A DNA stretch of 10,088 nt from Saccoglossus kowalevskii (GCF_000003605.2 NW_003137603.1:1-10088); one strand, 5' to 3'. Numbered from the stretch's first letter, positions 1-7,088 are shown. Notes: generated from the sequence alone by a model not told the origin. A program made the numbers and translations.

Positions 1-420
1 TTACAACGGGGATTTTGATTGATGTAACAAAGATGGCGGTGCAGAGTGCATGTTTTTCCGCGATGTTTAAAAACAACAATTCGTTGGCGATTTTGATGTA
101 ATTTCTAAGTTAATCATCAATGAATCGTTTTAATTAAGCAAACATTCTAAGTTTGTGTATTTTTAAACAAAAAAGTCAGGGACCGATGATCGCAACAGCA
201 GCGGTGAATACCTGTTCAACGCAATGCCGTCAGCTGACAATTTTACGGTGATCGTAGCGTTACACAGATAGATAGATCAATGAAAAATCGCTGACTTTAG
301 TTTTGAAATACCGTTGTAGAAAAAAAATGTCATTATTGATTTATTAATTTCTTCATACAGATTTTACAAATTTAACAAATTTAAAATGGCCGCTATTCGG
401 CTATTGTTAATCGGATCATG
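1..420. other. AT-rich stretch without a recognisable gene
   Basis: I see no gene here. An ATG at 33 sits in a good context (AAAGATGGCGG, resembling the YY1-type AAnATGGCGGC motif found at some animal start sites) and opens a 22-codon frame ending at 99-101. A weak donor-like GTAATT lies at 98, so a first coding exon is conceivable, but nothing confirms it. A second short frame (ATG 186, 21 codons) lies in a slightly GC-richer patch that also holds a perfect 10-bp palindrome, GTCAGCTGAC, at 229-238. If the tetraspanin exon at 2676-2753 is real, this stretch lies within its first intron, or an exon edge could hide here. Confidence 0.4.
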
Positions 421-424
421 AAAA

Positions 425-600
425 AAATGCATGTGCATATGTCCCATAAAATGTGTGATGTATGAGTAAAGTTTGAACTTAATCGGTCCATGCATGTTCG
501 AGATACAGGTGATCACGGACGCACGCACGGACGGACGGACGCACGCACACAGGGCAAAACATAAGTCCCCGTTTTCGGACTACGTCCGAACGGGGACTAA
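425..600 (+). repeat. Dispersed element end: ACGG/ACGC microsatellite plus terminal hairpin (putative Helitron/Helentron-like or MITE)
   Basis: An AT-rich lead-in runs into an interrupted tetranucleotide microsatellite of ACGG and ACGC units at about 514-550. A 13-nt spacer follows, then a strong hairpin: left arm 564-580 (begins AGTCCCCG, ends CGGAC), loop TAC 581-583, right arm 584-598 (begins GTCCG, ends CGGGGACT). The arms pair over 15 bp with a two-T bulge on the left. The tetranucleotide CTAA closes the structure at 597-600 and is followed by T, which fits the CTRR-then-T terminus of Helitrons, although classical Helitron hairpins sit a few bases further inside. The left boundary is not visible and 425 is a guess. 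Open frames across this stretch are repeat-derived and not genes. A foldback MITE is the alternative. Confidence 0.6.
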
Positions 601-1640
601 TAATGTTGTCACAAAAATATGTAGGACCACGATTGAATCAATGACCGGCGAAAAATTTATATTGAACGCAATGAAGCGTAATCAAGTCATCCATGGTTGT
701 TGTTTAGAGTATGTCGCTCTTTGACGTTTTACTTCAAGTGTGTCAAAATAATATTCTTTGTTTATATACATAGTACAAATCGATCGAGCCCTGGCAAAAC
801 AAAGCATTTCATTACAAAAAGGGCATACATAAAAAAACAACGCAATGTGGTACGATTGTTTCCCGTTGTGGTAGGTCCACTCCGATAAGCAAAATTATGT
901 GTGATAAATATGCATGTATATAAATTGTATTCAAAAACACCTCGCGTTATTTTTACTGCAACAATTGGAGTTTAATGTTTATTCCTAAAGTTTAATGAGT
1001 CGTCAGTCACTTCATGCAAAATCTTGCAGGCGAAGTGCGGGTGGAGATTGACAGCACATCACGTCTGTTATTGTTGTGCTGTTTAGAATTAGCTTTATTC
1101 AGCATTTAACCGATTGCCACTTTTGTGAGGCGTCAACTGTTGACAAACAATAAAGACCGATAGCGGCTTCATCAATAATGTGCATGCTGGTCCAAGATAA
1201 AATGCCGTCAGTCTCGTTGTTTCGCGACCTCAGACCAGGATGTATTTAATACCACACCAAGGAACTAACATGGGATCAGTTTTATCTGTTATATTTTCCC
1301 GAACATGACACCTACCTACCTGAATATGTAACAGGGCCGCCATAAAATTGCATTCCAATGATTCGTTTCTGACATAAATATGACATTCAACCACAGTCAC
1401 TTCAACGCAAAATAAGACTGTTAGTGAGAACATGGATGTACTAACGCTGTACATAAAATTCTAACAAAGGTCAATTTGATATTTCGAATGAACTGACGAT
1501 ATGACGCTGTTTACAGTGATTTTGTATTTTTCTCGGTTAAAAAACGGCGATTACGGGAACGAGAGTACACAGATCTCGAGTGAAGATTTGTTTTTTTCAC
1601 AAACAATCTCAGACAAGTCCGCTTTAAATCCTCGCAACAA
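601..1640. other. Unique-looking AT-rich DNA, no gene recognised
   Basis: Frames of 60-75 codons occur here by chance composition and match nothing I know. Small dyads are present: TGTGCTGT at 1075-1082 pairs with ACAGCACA at 1051-1058 (16-nt loop), and GTCAACTGTTGAC at 1132-1144 is a near-perfect palindrome. On the minus strand an ATGGCGGCC (ATG at 1343-1341) is followed eight codons later by an excellent donor, CAG|GTAGGT, with the junction between 1320 and 1319. The frame upstream of it (from 1454) is open but unlike any family I know. It could be a cryptic or alternative first exon. If the gene at 2676-2753 is read correctly, all of this is intron. Confidence 0.4.
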
Positions 1641-1656
1641 GAAAATATGCCGATAA

Positions 1657-1900
1657 GACATCGGGGGCTTATTTTTTTAATTCACACAGTTCTAGCGGCC
1701 TGACTCGCTCGCAACTGCTACGTTTAGTCACCGTCCCTCAACACGGTGGTTTAGTGTACATACCACACATGCACAAATAGCATCGTAGACATTCAGATAT
1801 TCGATACATTTCAACACAAGTAACTTGAAAACAAATGGCAAGGACATCGGACTTAATTTTATTTCACACAATGCCGATGTAGCTAGCACTCGCAACTACA
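1657..1900 (+). repeat. Two diverged copies of a ~60-70-bp module, about 186 bp apart
   Basis: The module at 1657-1725 (GACATCGG, then a GCTTATTTTT-type T-rich run, then TTCACACA, then CTCGCAACTG) recurs in the same order at 1843-1900 (GACATCGG, ACTTAATTTTATTTCACACA, CACTCGCAACT). The copies differ by substitutions and small indels, so this is an old duplication. Each ends on the CTCGCAACT core that is amplified just downstream at 1886-2034, which suggests that the core array grew out of the second copy. Confidence 0.55.
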
Positions 1901-2034
1901 TACAAATCGCCACTCGCAACTGCTATTTTTAGCGCTAGCAACTGCCATTTTCGAGCGCTAGCAACTGCCACATTCGAGCGCTCGCAACTGACACATTTTG
2001 CCACTTGCTACTCGCAACTCACCACTCGCAACTG
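1886..2034 (+). repeat. Degenerate ~23-bp minisatellite with core CTCGCAACTG / CTAGCAACTGCC
   Basis: GCAACT cores start at 1892, 1916, 1938, 1961, 1984, 2014 and 2028. The spacings are 24, 22, 23, 23, 30 and 14 bp. The first five units are regular; the last two look like a unit broken by an indel. Several units carry GAGCGCTAGC or GAGCGCTCGC, so the AGCGCT palindrome recurs between cores. An isolated core also occurs at 1711. It is GC-richer than its surroundings. No protein frame runs through it. Confidence 0.7.
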
Positions 2035-2229
2035 GCGTATTTATGCACCCTTACATACGTCCAAGTAGAGAATGTCTTGAACATGTTGAACACCAAAAGT
2101 TTTTTTTAGTCTGAAATTTGTGCTTGCTTTTTAACAAATAAAATAGGTACAAAAGAAAAATGTAACCGCTTATAATCCAGGGTTAATATTTAAAACAACT
2201 ATAAATGACGCATATGTATATTCCAAGAA

Positions 2230-2295
2230 ACGATACAACCAAAGCGTACGGTGAATGAAGACGATACAATCAACGATAGCGTACGGTGAGTGAAG
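2230..2295 (+). repeat. Two-copy tandem duplication (31 and 35 bp)
   Basis: The block 2230-2260 (ACGATACAACC ... GCGTACGGTGAATGAAG) is followed directly by 2261-2295 (ACGATACAATC ... GCGTACGGTGAGTGAAG). The second copy has four extra bases in the middle and a few substitutions. The second copy creates a sequence, ACG|GTGAGT, that looks like a plus-strand splice donor, probably fortuitously. Confidence 0.7.
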
Positions 2296-2675
2296 AATGA
2301 CATTGACGAAACTCACAGCACGCCATCACCGTTAGATCAATTACTAAATTACTGCTGTTTTTGGTCCTCGGTTTCTCTACAACTAGGATATTTGACGAAA
2401 AATTGATTGCAGTTTTTAAATTACGACATTACTATCAGTTACTAAATGAATATTACAAATCAACAATACACGTGTATTTGACCAGGAAGACTCGATAAAT
2501 CAGTTGAACTGTCTGAAAAGGGGCGCGTCACTTTCACAAACGGCCGGAAAACACAAACAACTACCACAAGCAATGTAAAAGGCGTTTTAACAAATATATT
2601 GTCGTTATTTTACAATTTTGCAAGGTCACAATGAAAGATCGGTTTGATTTCTTCAAATATCATGTTTGAACTTAC
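2296..2675 (-). other. Start of the inferred first intron of the tetraspanin-like gene
   Basis: No coding signal was found. Read on the minus strand, the intron would begin with GTAAG at 2675-2671 and continue toward coordinate 1. I looked through 1-2670 on the minus strand for a tetraspanin second exon (glycine-rich completion of TM1, extracellular loop) and did not find one, so it should lie left of the window. Confidence 0.4.
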
Positions 2676-2753
2676 CCAAAATATTAGATCATAGATGCAT
2701 ATTAGCACTTTTAGCGTGGCGTGTCCACAGTCGGGCTTTTTCACTCGAGACAT
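2676..2753 (-). CDS. First coding exon of a putative tetraspanin (TSPAN6/7-like), partial gene
   Basis: Seen: an ATG at 2753-2751 in good context (AAAGATGT) opens 26 codons ending exactly at TTTTGG|GTAAGT (exon end 2676), a strong splice donor, with the intron in phase 0. The peptide is a short basic head (MSRVKKPDCG), then HAT, then a hydrophobic run LKVLICIYDLIFW. Known: tetraspanins have a short cytosolic N-terminus, often with a membrane-proximal cysteine (palmitoylation), and a first helix with the pattern (I/L)K-x-L-L-x-x-(F/I)-(N/Y)-x-x-F-W; the LKxLLIIY..FW form is characteristic of the TSPAN6/TSPAN7 branch. Inferred: this exon supplies the N-terminus and the start of TM1, and later exons lie beyond coordinate 1. 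An in-frame ATG pair at 2858 would add 35 basic residues; I prefer 2753 because tetraspanin heads are short. Another membrane protein is possible. Confidence 0.55.
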
Positions 2754-2796
2754 CTTTCCAGCGAATGTTTTTAAGCTCCCTAGCTTACTAAAAAAT

Positions 2797-3042
2797 CTAT
2801 TCAATTTTATCCAAATTCGAAGAGTTACGTAGTGTTTTTTTCTCACTTGACTCATCATGGCGCTGAGCTAAGGCATGGTTTATGATTCTCTGGTTAATCT
2901 TTTTTGTCTGCAGATATCTAGAAAAGTGCGACTGCTCCACGTTGGCTGACATTCATTTTTTGCACAAGGTCCGCGCATAAACGGTGGAAACCTTCTCCAG
3001 TTTAGCGAACTGCACGGTGAGTCTGACGATTGCAAAGTCCAT
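2797..3042 (-). other. Two back-to-back upstream ORFs in the presumed 5' UTR / promoter of the tetraspanin-like gene
   Basis: On the minus strand, ATG 3042 opens a 29-codon frame ending in TGA at 2955-2953. The very next codon, 2952-2950, is ATG, and it opens a 51-codon frame in the same phase, ending in TAG at 2799-2797, 43 nt before the tetraspanin start codon. The second peptide begins MSANVEQSHFSRYLQTKK and is rich in charged residues; I do not recognise it. A donor-like CAA|GTGAGA occurs within it at about 2832, so it could instead be part of a first exon of its own. A third frame is also open from about 3095 to 2880 (serine-rich). Several overlapping open frames in a GC-richer patch are what a promoter/5' UTR region often shows, so none should be taken as a protein without transcript evidence. 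Confidence 0.3.
2914..3016 (+). other. Candidate plus-strand non-coding exon bounded by strong splice signals
   Basis: A textbook acceptor precedes 2914: a branch-like GGTTAATC, then the pyrimidine run CTTTTTTGTCTGCAG ending at 2913. A strong donor, CACG|GTGAGT, follows 3016. The enclosed 103 bp have stops in all three frames (the longest frame gives 21 codons), so if used it would be an internal UTR or long non-coding RNA exon transcribed antisense to the tetraspanin 5' region. Only the splice motifs support it. Confidence 0.25.
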
Positions 3043-3099
3043 TCATTCTCTTCGTGAAATGTCGATGATTCACTTTCGATGCTGTATAATTCCACTGTC

Positions 3100-3880
3100 T
3101 AGGCATGGTACACCTGCATGTACGTGTGCTGGCCATAAAAAGATTCTGGGAAGAACCCTATACGGAAAATAATCACGTCATCTGTATGTCATATCCTACA
3201 CTATCGAATGGTAGTTGCAAACCAAGTTTCGTGAAAATAACCATGGCTCAATACTTTAATTAATAATTTTCTTAATAACACCCATTGGACCATTTTCTTA
3301 AATCCCAAATATGTACAGTTTTATGATTGATGCAAATGTTAAACACTTATTAAAAAATCAGCCATAAATGTTACAAGAGAGTAAAATACCAATGCCTCCA
3401 CACCCAGTCTCTCTGAAATTGGTCTGAGATTTATACCATCGGATGAAGACATCAGATATTGTATTTAGTGATTGATGAGTGCATGTAAATTAGAATGATT
3501 TTGTGATTAAGAAGGCTTTTGTAGACATAGTTTTGTAGATATGTTGATATAACCTAAGGCCTGAACCAATTTCCTTATTCAGATCTCTTGGAAAGCATAA
3601 AAACAGAAATGGAAATAGTTTACTGTTTGCCATTTTAATAATGCGAGTCAGTGAAAGTTTCAAATTTTGTCCACATGACTGACATTTAAATCACAATATC
3701 CCATAATTTCTAGCAGTTTACAGTTTTCCTGATACCATTATATTGGTTGGCCTTGGCCTAAAATCTTTTTTTCATTTTGGCCTTTATAAACTGGTTCATT
3801 TGACCAAACTGGTGCCAAAAAGGCAGTCACTGGTCACACTAGGCACATATGGTCTGATATACAGGTCTTTTTGGAACTTC
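3100..3880. other. Unique-looking DNA with no gene recognised
   Basis: AT-rich, with no long frame and no tandem structure on either strand. GGCCTTGGCCTA near 3750 and a short TGGT/ACCA dyad near 3795 are the only local patterns, and both are weak. Confidence 0.4.
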
Positions 3881-3896
3881 TCAGAAGTGGTCTAAC

Positions 3897-4039
3897 CTGA
3901 CATGGTCACGTGAGTTGCGTCTTTCACGGTGCTCCAGAACCCAACACACGCCTGGCAGAGTGATGTAGTTTTTCACTTCCCCAACGATTTTTTTGTCTGT
4001 ACCAATCAAATTGCAGGAACATCTGTTAGTGACAGCCAT
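3897..4039 (-). CDS. Candidate coding exon of unknown product
   Basis: On the minus strand, ATG at 4039 opens a 52-codon frame with TGA at 3883-3881. A usable donor, CAG|GTTAGA, falls at 3897/3896, before the stop, so 143 bp (47 codons plus two bases) could be exon. The frame also stays open for about a dozen codons upstream of the ATG. The peptide starts MAVTNRCSCNLIGTDKK and continues through NYITLPGVCWVLEHRERR. It uses a balanced mix of charged, aromatic and cysteine residues, unlike the low-complexity peptides of chance frames in this AT-rich window, and the DNA is GC-richer than its flanks. I do not recognise the family and infer no function. An X-box-like motif lies 101 bp upstream of the ATG, which would suit a ciliary gene promoter. 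It may also be a chance frame in a regulatory island or a decayed element. Confidence 0.3.
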
Positions 4040-4139
4040 CAAAGAGTAACCATTCACGGCAGAGTTTATTTTGGCCCAATGTTATCATCTTGTTGAAAAC
4101 AGTCTGTGATTTTTGCTGACAATGCAAACATGGCTTTGT

Positions 4140-4153
4140 GTTACCATGACAAC
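4140..4153. promoter_or_regulatory. RFX / X-box-like site
   Basis: GTTACCATGACAAC fits every position of the X-box consensus RYYNYYWWRRNRAC used for RFX-type factors, which drive ciliary genes in animals. It is an imperfect inverted repeat of two half-sites around AT. It sits between two divergent candidate first exons: 101 bp upstream of the minus-strand ATG at 4039 and 45 bp upstream of the plus-strand ATG at 4198. That matches the short promoter distances typical of X-boxes. A degenerate 14-mer can occur by chance in 10 kb. Confidence 0.35.
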
Positions 4154-4197
4154 CAAAATGATTATGCATTGATACTCGTTGTAAGAAGGCGTGAACT

Positions 4198-4320
4198 ATG
4201 CGAATTTGCAGTATTGATCTTGCCGAGAGACGTGCACTATTCCGTCAGGCATTAGTGAGGCCTGATGTCGTTTGGCCAGCGAGGGCGCCACTCACGCCTA
4301 CATGTCAGGCTAAGAGGTGA
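4198..4320 (+). CDS. Small GC-rich open frame, possible divergent first exon
   Basis: An ATG at 4198 opens 40 codons and TGA closes at 4318-4320. The peptide starts MRICSIDLAERRALFRQALV and becomes proline- and arginine-rich. A donor-like AAGAG|GTGATC overlaps the stop, so the frame could splice out just before it. The DNA is clearly GC-richer than its flanks (GCGAGGGCGCCACTC at about 4280). It also contains GCCTGA at about 4260 facing TCAGGC at about 4306, so a structured regulatory element or a repeat fragment explains it equally well. The minus strand of the same stretch has stops in the frames I read. No family recognised. Confidence 0.2.
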   Translation: MRICSIDLAERRALFRQALVRPDVVWPARAPLTPTCQAKR

Positions 4321-4850
4321 TCATGATGTGCAGGTAGTCTACAGCTATGTAGATTTGACTTTGCTGATCAAATATACCTATGGTTCACTGCAATGAATTA
4401 CACAAGTCAATTGGATTTGTTTGATTGGGTTAACAGAAGGACAATTACATAACACAGTTACACACAATTTATATGCAATGACTCGTTGCAGCTAGTAAAA
4501 TGAACGATTCAAGTCATGTTAGTGTATAGCCTTGTGTGGTTACCTTCCTAACTAGATTCTGGTGTTTTCATCCGATCTTTGCTGTTTTCGCTGATGCTTA
4601 AAATGATCAACTTCACCACAACAGGTCACCATTGAGGATTTTAAAACATGTCAGCTGTGGTTATACACTTCTACTTTCTTGAGGTTTTATTGGGGTCAGT
4701 TATGACTGCCAAAATGACATGATTGCTCATATAATGTGAGCAGAACCAAGGCTTTTTTTTCATGGAAAAGAATCAGGATTTACTCTCATTTGTGATCTGG
4801 AAATGTTGTAAATCAGATATATAATATTTTCTCTTACTTACCATTAATGC
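4321..4850. other. AT-rich stretch without gene
   Basis: No coding signal. A small hairpin-like dyad, GCTCATATAATGTGAGC (4725-4741), is the only local structure. Confidence 0.4.
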
Positions 4851-4869
4851 ATTTATTTATTTATTTATT
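4851..4869. repeat. (ATTT)n microsatellite
   Basis: Just under five units of ATTT in a row. Simple low-complexity repeat. Confidence 0.8.
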
Positions 4870-5031
4870 GGGGTGTGATTTTGCTGTTAATCACTGAGAC
4901 GTGAAATTCGATGAATTAAATCCACAGGATTTATGAAATTAAAATTTTATTTGAATTTGATTATCGGTATTACTATTAAAATTTAAGTACTAGTAATCTT
5001 TCATCCTAAATATATGAGAATATATCTACAG

Positions 5032-5053
5032 TGTATTTTATCTGTATTTTATC
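5032..5053. repeat. Two-copy 11-bp tandem TGTATTTTATC
   Basis: TGTATTTTATC at 5032-5042 is repeated exactly at 5043-5053. It lies 60 bp before the 22-bp satellite and has the same total length as one satellite unit, but the sequences are otherwise unrelated. Confidence 0.7.
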
Positions 5054-5113
5054 TGTTTTAAAATGTATGTGAATGGGGAATTTTGTTTTCCTTGATATTT
5101 GCTTCATGCATAT

Positions 5114-5552
5114 TTGATAAAAATATTCAATTCAGTTGATAAAAATATTCAATTCAGTTGATAAAAATATTCAATTCAGTTGATAAAAATATTCAATTCA
5201 GTTGATAAAAATATTCAATTCAGTTGATAAAAATATTCAATTCAGTTGATAAAAATATTCAATTCAGTTGATAAAAATATTCAATTCAGTTGATAAAAAT
5301 ATTCAATTCAGTTGATAAAAATATTCAATTCAGTTGATAAAAATATTCGATTCAGTTGATAAAATATTCAATTCAGTTGATAAAAATATTCAATTCAGTT
5401 GATAAAAATATTCAATTCAGTTGATAAAAATATCCAATTCAGTTGATAAAAATATCCAATTCAGTTGATACAAATATTCAATTCAGTTGATAAAAATATT
5501 CAATTCAGTTGATAAAAATATTCAATTCAGTTGATAAAAATATTCAATTCAG
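5114..5552. repeat. 22-bp satellite array, 20 head-to-tail copies
   Basis: The unit begins TTGATAAAAATATTC and ends AATTCAG. Counting from 5114, 20 units fill 439 bp (one has lost an A). Units 1-10 are identical. Unit 11 (5334-5355) has A to G at 5349; unit 12 (5356-5376) lacks one A; units 15 and 16 (5421-5464) share the same T to C change; unit 17 (5465-5486) has A to C in the A-tract; units 18-20 return to consensus. Identical ends with variants only in the interior, and one variant shared by neighbours, point to recent spread by slippage or unequal exchange. The A5 tract recurs every 22 bp, close to two helical turns, so the array should be intrinsically curved. Each junction holds TCAA-TTCAG-TTGA, a small dyad. 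No protein is encoded. Confidence 0.95.
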
Positions 5553-6499
5553 TTTCAAATTCGTTATTACTCAGTAGACTTGTCGTGACATTTCTTTTAT
5601 GTTGCATCTTTTGTATGTATTCAGTGAATATTTGATAATTTATACAGCACTATTGATCGATAATCCTTTTATATATTGTTTAATTGCTTGGTAAATTTGT
5701 TTTTTGAGGGATTATCAGGCTTCATTTTGGCAGGTTGTAGTTTTCAGTCAGTGTCACAGACATTTTTGGTTTATTCATGTTTTTGGTCATCATAATAAGA
5801 ATAGTGAATCAAAGGGAATGAAACATCAAGTTTACTGAAAAAAACAAAATAAAAAGCACAAGAAAAATATGTAAATAAAAATACATGACACAATGATTTG
5901 GAAATCAAATTGACCAAAAATGTTGTTTCCTATAGAAGCAACTATCAGACTTACATTTTTAACTGGGTCAAAATCATTGCAATTCAGGTTTTGTCTCCTG
6001 TGTGCAGTATACAACTGAGCGCTGATATTGTTGGCGATCCGTTAGGATTACCCTTAAAACACTTTTGTGTGTGTGTAATTTCCAGTGTCTTCACATATTA
6101 ATTTTTCTGTGATTTTTTTGGCCTGACCATTTCTCTCATACTTGGCAGGCAAGTCACACCTTCACTCTAGTTAGAAGGTAAAATATGAAAAAAAATTCTC
6201 GCCCACTAAATTTAGGATTAAACACTTCAGACATAGCTCATTCTACTCAGCTCAAATGTGCTATTTGATTTTGTTTATATTGGCAGGCAGGTCATAATAA
6301 TAGAAGTGTTCAAATGCTTTGGCTATGTTGGGCACCGACAAAGATCACCGGCGCTGACGTTATAAAATCTGTATCAACGTAATCCCAACTTTGAATGAAC
6401 TGTAAATATGAACGCAAAACACTCAGAAATATTAATTATAACAGCAGAATACATGCTACCGAAGGTACATGTAGTAATAATGTGAGGTGACTTCTGAAG
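5553..6499. other. AT-rich stretch, no gene recognised
   Basis: Short frames here (for example around 5832-6101) are low-complexity and match nothing I know. An A-rich tract at about 5837-5884 could be an old retroposon tail, but I see no attached element. TTGGCAGGCAAGTCA at 6142-6156 recurs as TTGGCAGGCAGGTCA at 6280-6294, 138 bp later, 14 of 15 identical. Confidence 0.4.
6355..6367 (+). promoter_or_regulatory. Possible core promoter: CRE half-site abutting TATAAAA
   Basis: TGACGT (6355-6360) runs directly into TATAAAA (6361-6367), just after a small GC-richer patch (CACCGGCGCTGACG). CREB/ATF half-sites close to a TATA box are a known promoter arrangement. No convincing exon follows within a few hundred bases, so chance is likely. 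Confidence 0.15.
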
Positions 6500-6780
6500 A
6501 CTGAATGCTCTTTGAGAACTTTGTATACAGGGCCCGGTTTTAGTGATAAACCGACATTAGCTTCTCGTTCATGTCCTACCATGGCAACAGCTGACAACAT
6601 GATTATTTTTTGTGAGGAGCGGATCACCAACCAGCCTACCAGCTTGTACCAATGTCTTTCAATTTGTCTTTTTGTGGTCAAATCTTGTTCCTCTGATATC
6701 TCGAAAGGCACTGGATGGATTGAAATGAAACCTTTGTGTACATCAGTACAACATCATTTTTGTTACCTGATGGTTTAGGT
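6500..6780. repeat. Possible dispersed-repeat fragment
   Basis: Long overlapping frames on both strands here (about 90 codons each) look repeat-derived. The phrase TCTGATATCTCGAAAGGCAC, followed by TGGATGGATTGAAATGAAAC, is of a kind I associate with interspersed repeats of marine invertebrates, and it resembles the wording of the 157-bp satellite's first unit only loosely. I cannot define its ends or class from one copy. Confidence 0.25.
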
Positions 6781-7034
6781 TCATGTGCTGCAAGTTACAG
6801 AGCACATACCTACGTTTGTAAGCGACCGTTTCTCAGCAAACAATTAAGCAGAGGCATTTTCAATGTCAAAATCGCAAAGCTATCCGTTTTTACGCAATCT
6901 GGGAAGTTTGAATTACTAAATGAAGTACAGGATGACGAAGCTGAAATATCTAAGAACCAACAAATACCAAAAATTATCTCTCAAAAGTGAATATTCATGG
7001 TGTATTTTAAGTCTAACCGGGCCGGAAATTGGGA
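6781..7034 (+). other. Open frame without recognised product
   Basis: A plus-strand frame stays open to TGA at 6988-6990. From about 6800, just after an acceptor-like TTACAG, it reads as a mixed, lysine-rich peptide ending DDEAEISKNQQIPKIISQK. This could be a terminal exon, but there is no family resemblance and no polyadenylation signal that I would trust. Confidence 0.15.
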
Positions 7035-7088
7035 ATTTGTTACTACTCTAAATATTCTAACATATTTCAGTATAAGGTAGTAACAAAT
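7035..7088. repeat. 54-nt nested inverted repeat (hairpin)
   Basis: ATTTGTTACTAC (7035-7046) and GTAGTAACAAAT (7077-7088) are perfect 12-bp complements. Inside them AAATAT (7050-7055) pairs with ATATTT (7062-7067) around a six-base loop. The result is a stepped hairpin with an asymmetric internal loop (3 and 9 nt). It is shorter than a typical animal microRNA precursor. It could be the core of a miniature foldback element. Confidence 0.6.

Noticed and set aside
473-888. Open frames of 83 and 63 codons on the plus strand
   Set aside because: The first reads straight through the ACGG/ACGC microsatellite and the hairpin of a repeat element; the second is AT-driven with no family resemblance.
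1230-1454. 74-codon minus-strand frame with ATGGCGGCC and a CAG|GTAGGT donor; its end reads CGIKYILV, faintly like another tetraspanin TM1 start
   Set aside because: The frame stops immediately after that octapeptide, and the donor lies upstream of it, so the two signals do not form one gene model. The frame matches no family.
2880-3095. 71-codon serine-rich minus-strand frame
   Set aside because: It lacks an ATG at its start, overlaps two other open frames in the same GC-richer patch, and has no convincing splice acceptor.
4274-4292. CTCF-like core CCAGCGAGGGCGCC
   Set aside because: It is one base short of the fixed-spacing CCAGCAGGGGGCGC consensus; in register, several key positions mismatch.
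4233-4320. tRNA or tRNA-derived SINE, suggested by the GC-rich folded patch
   Set aside because: I could not find A-box and B-box promoter motifs in the right order on either strand, nor a cloverleaf.
5114-5552. CRISPR array
   Set aside because: The units are contiguous with no unique spacers, and the surrounding DNA is eukaryotic in character. The same applies to 7384-7843.
6436-6778. About 90-codon frames on both strands
   Set aside because: They overlap each other and a probable dispersed repeat; no domain pattern on either strand.
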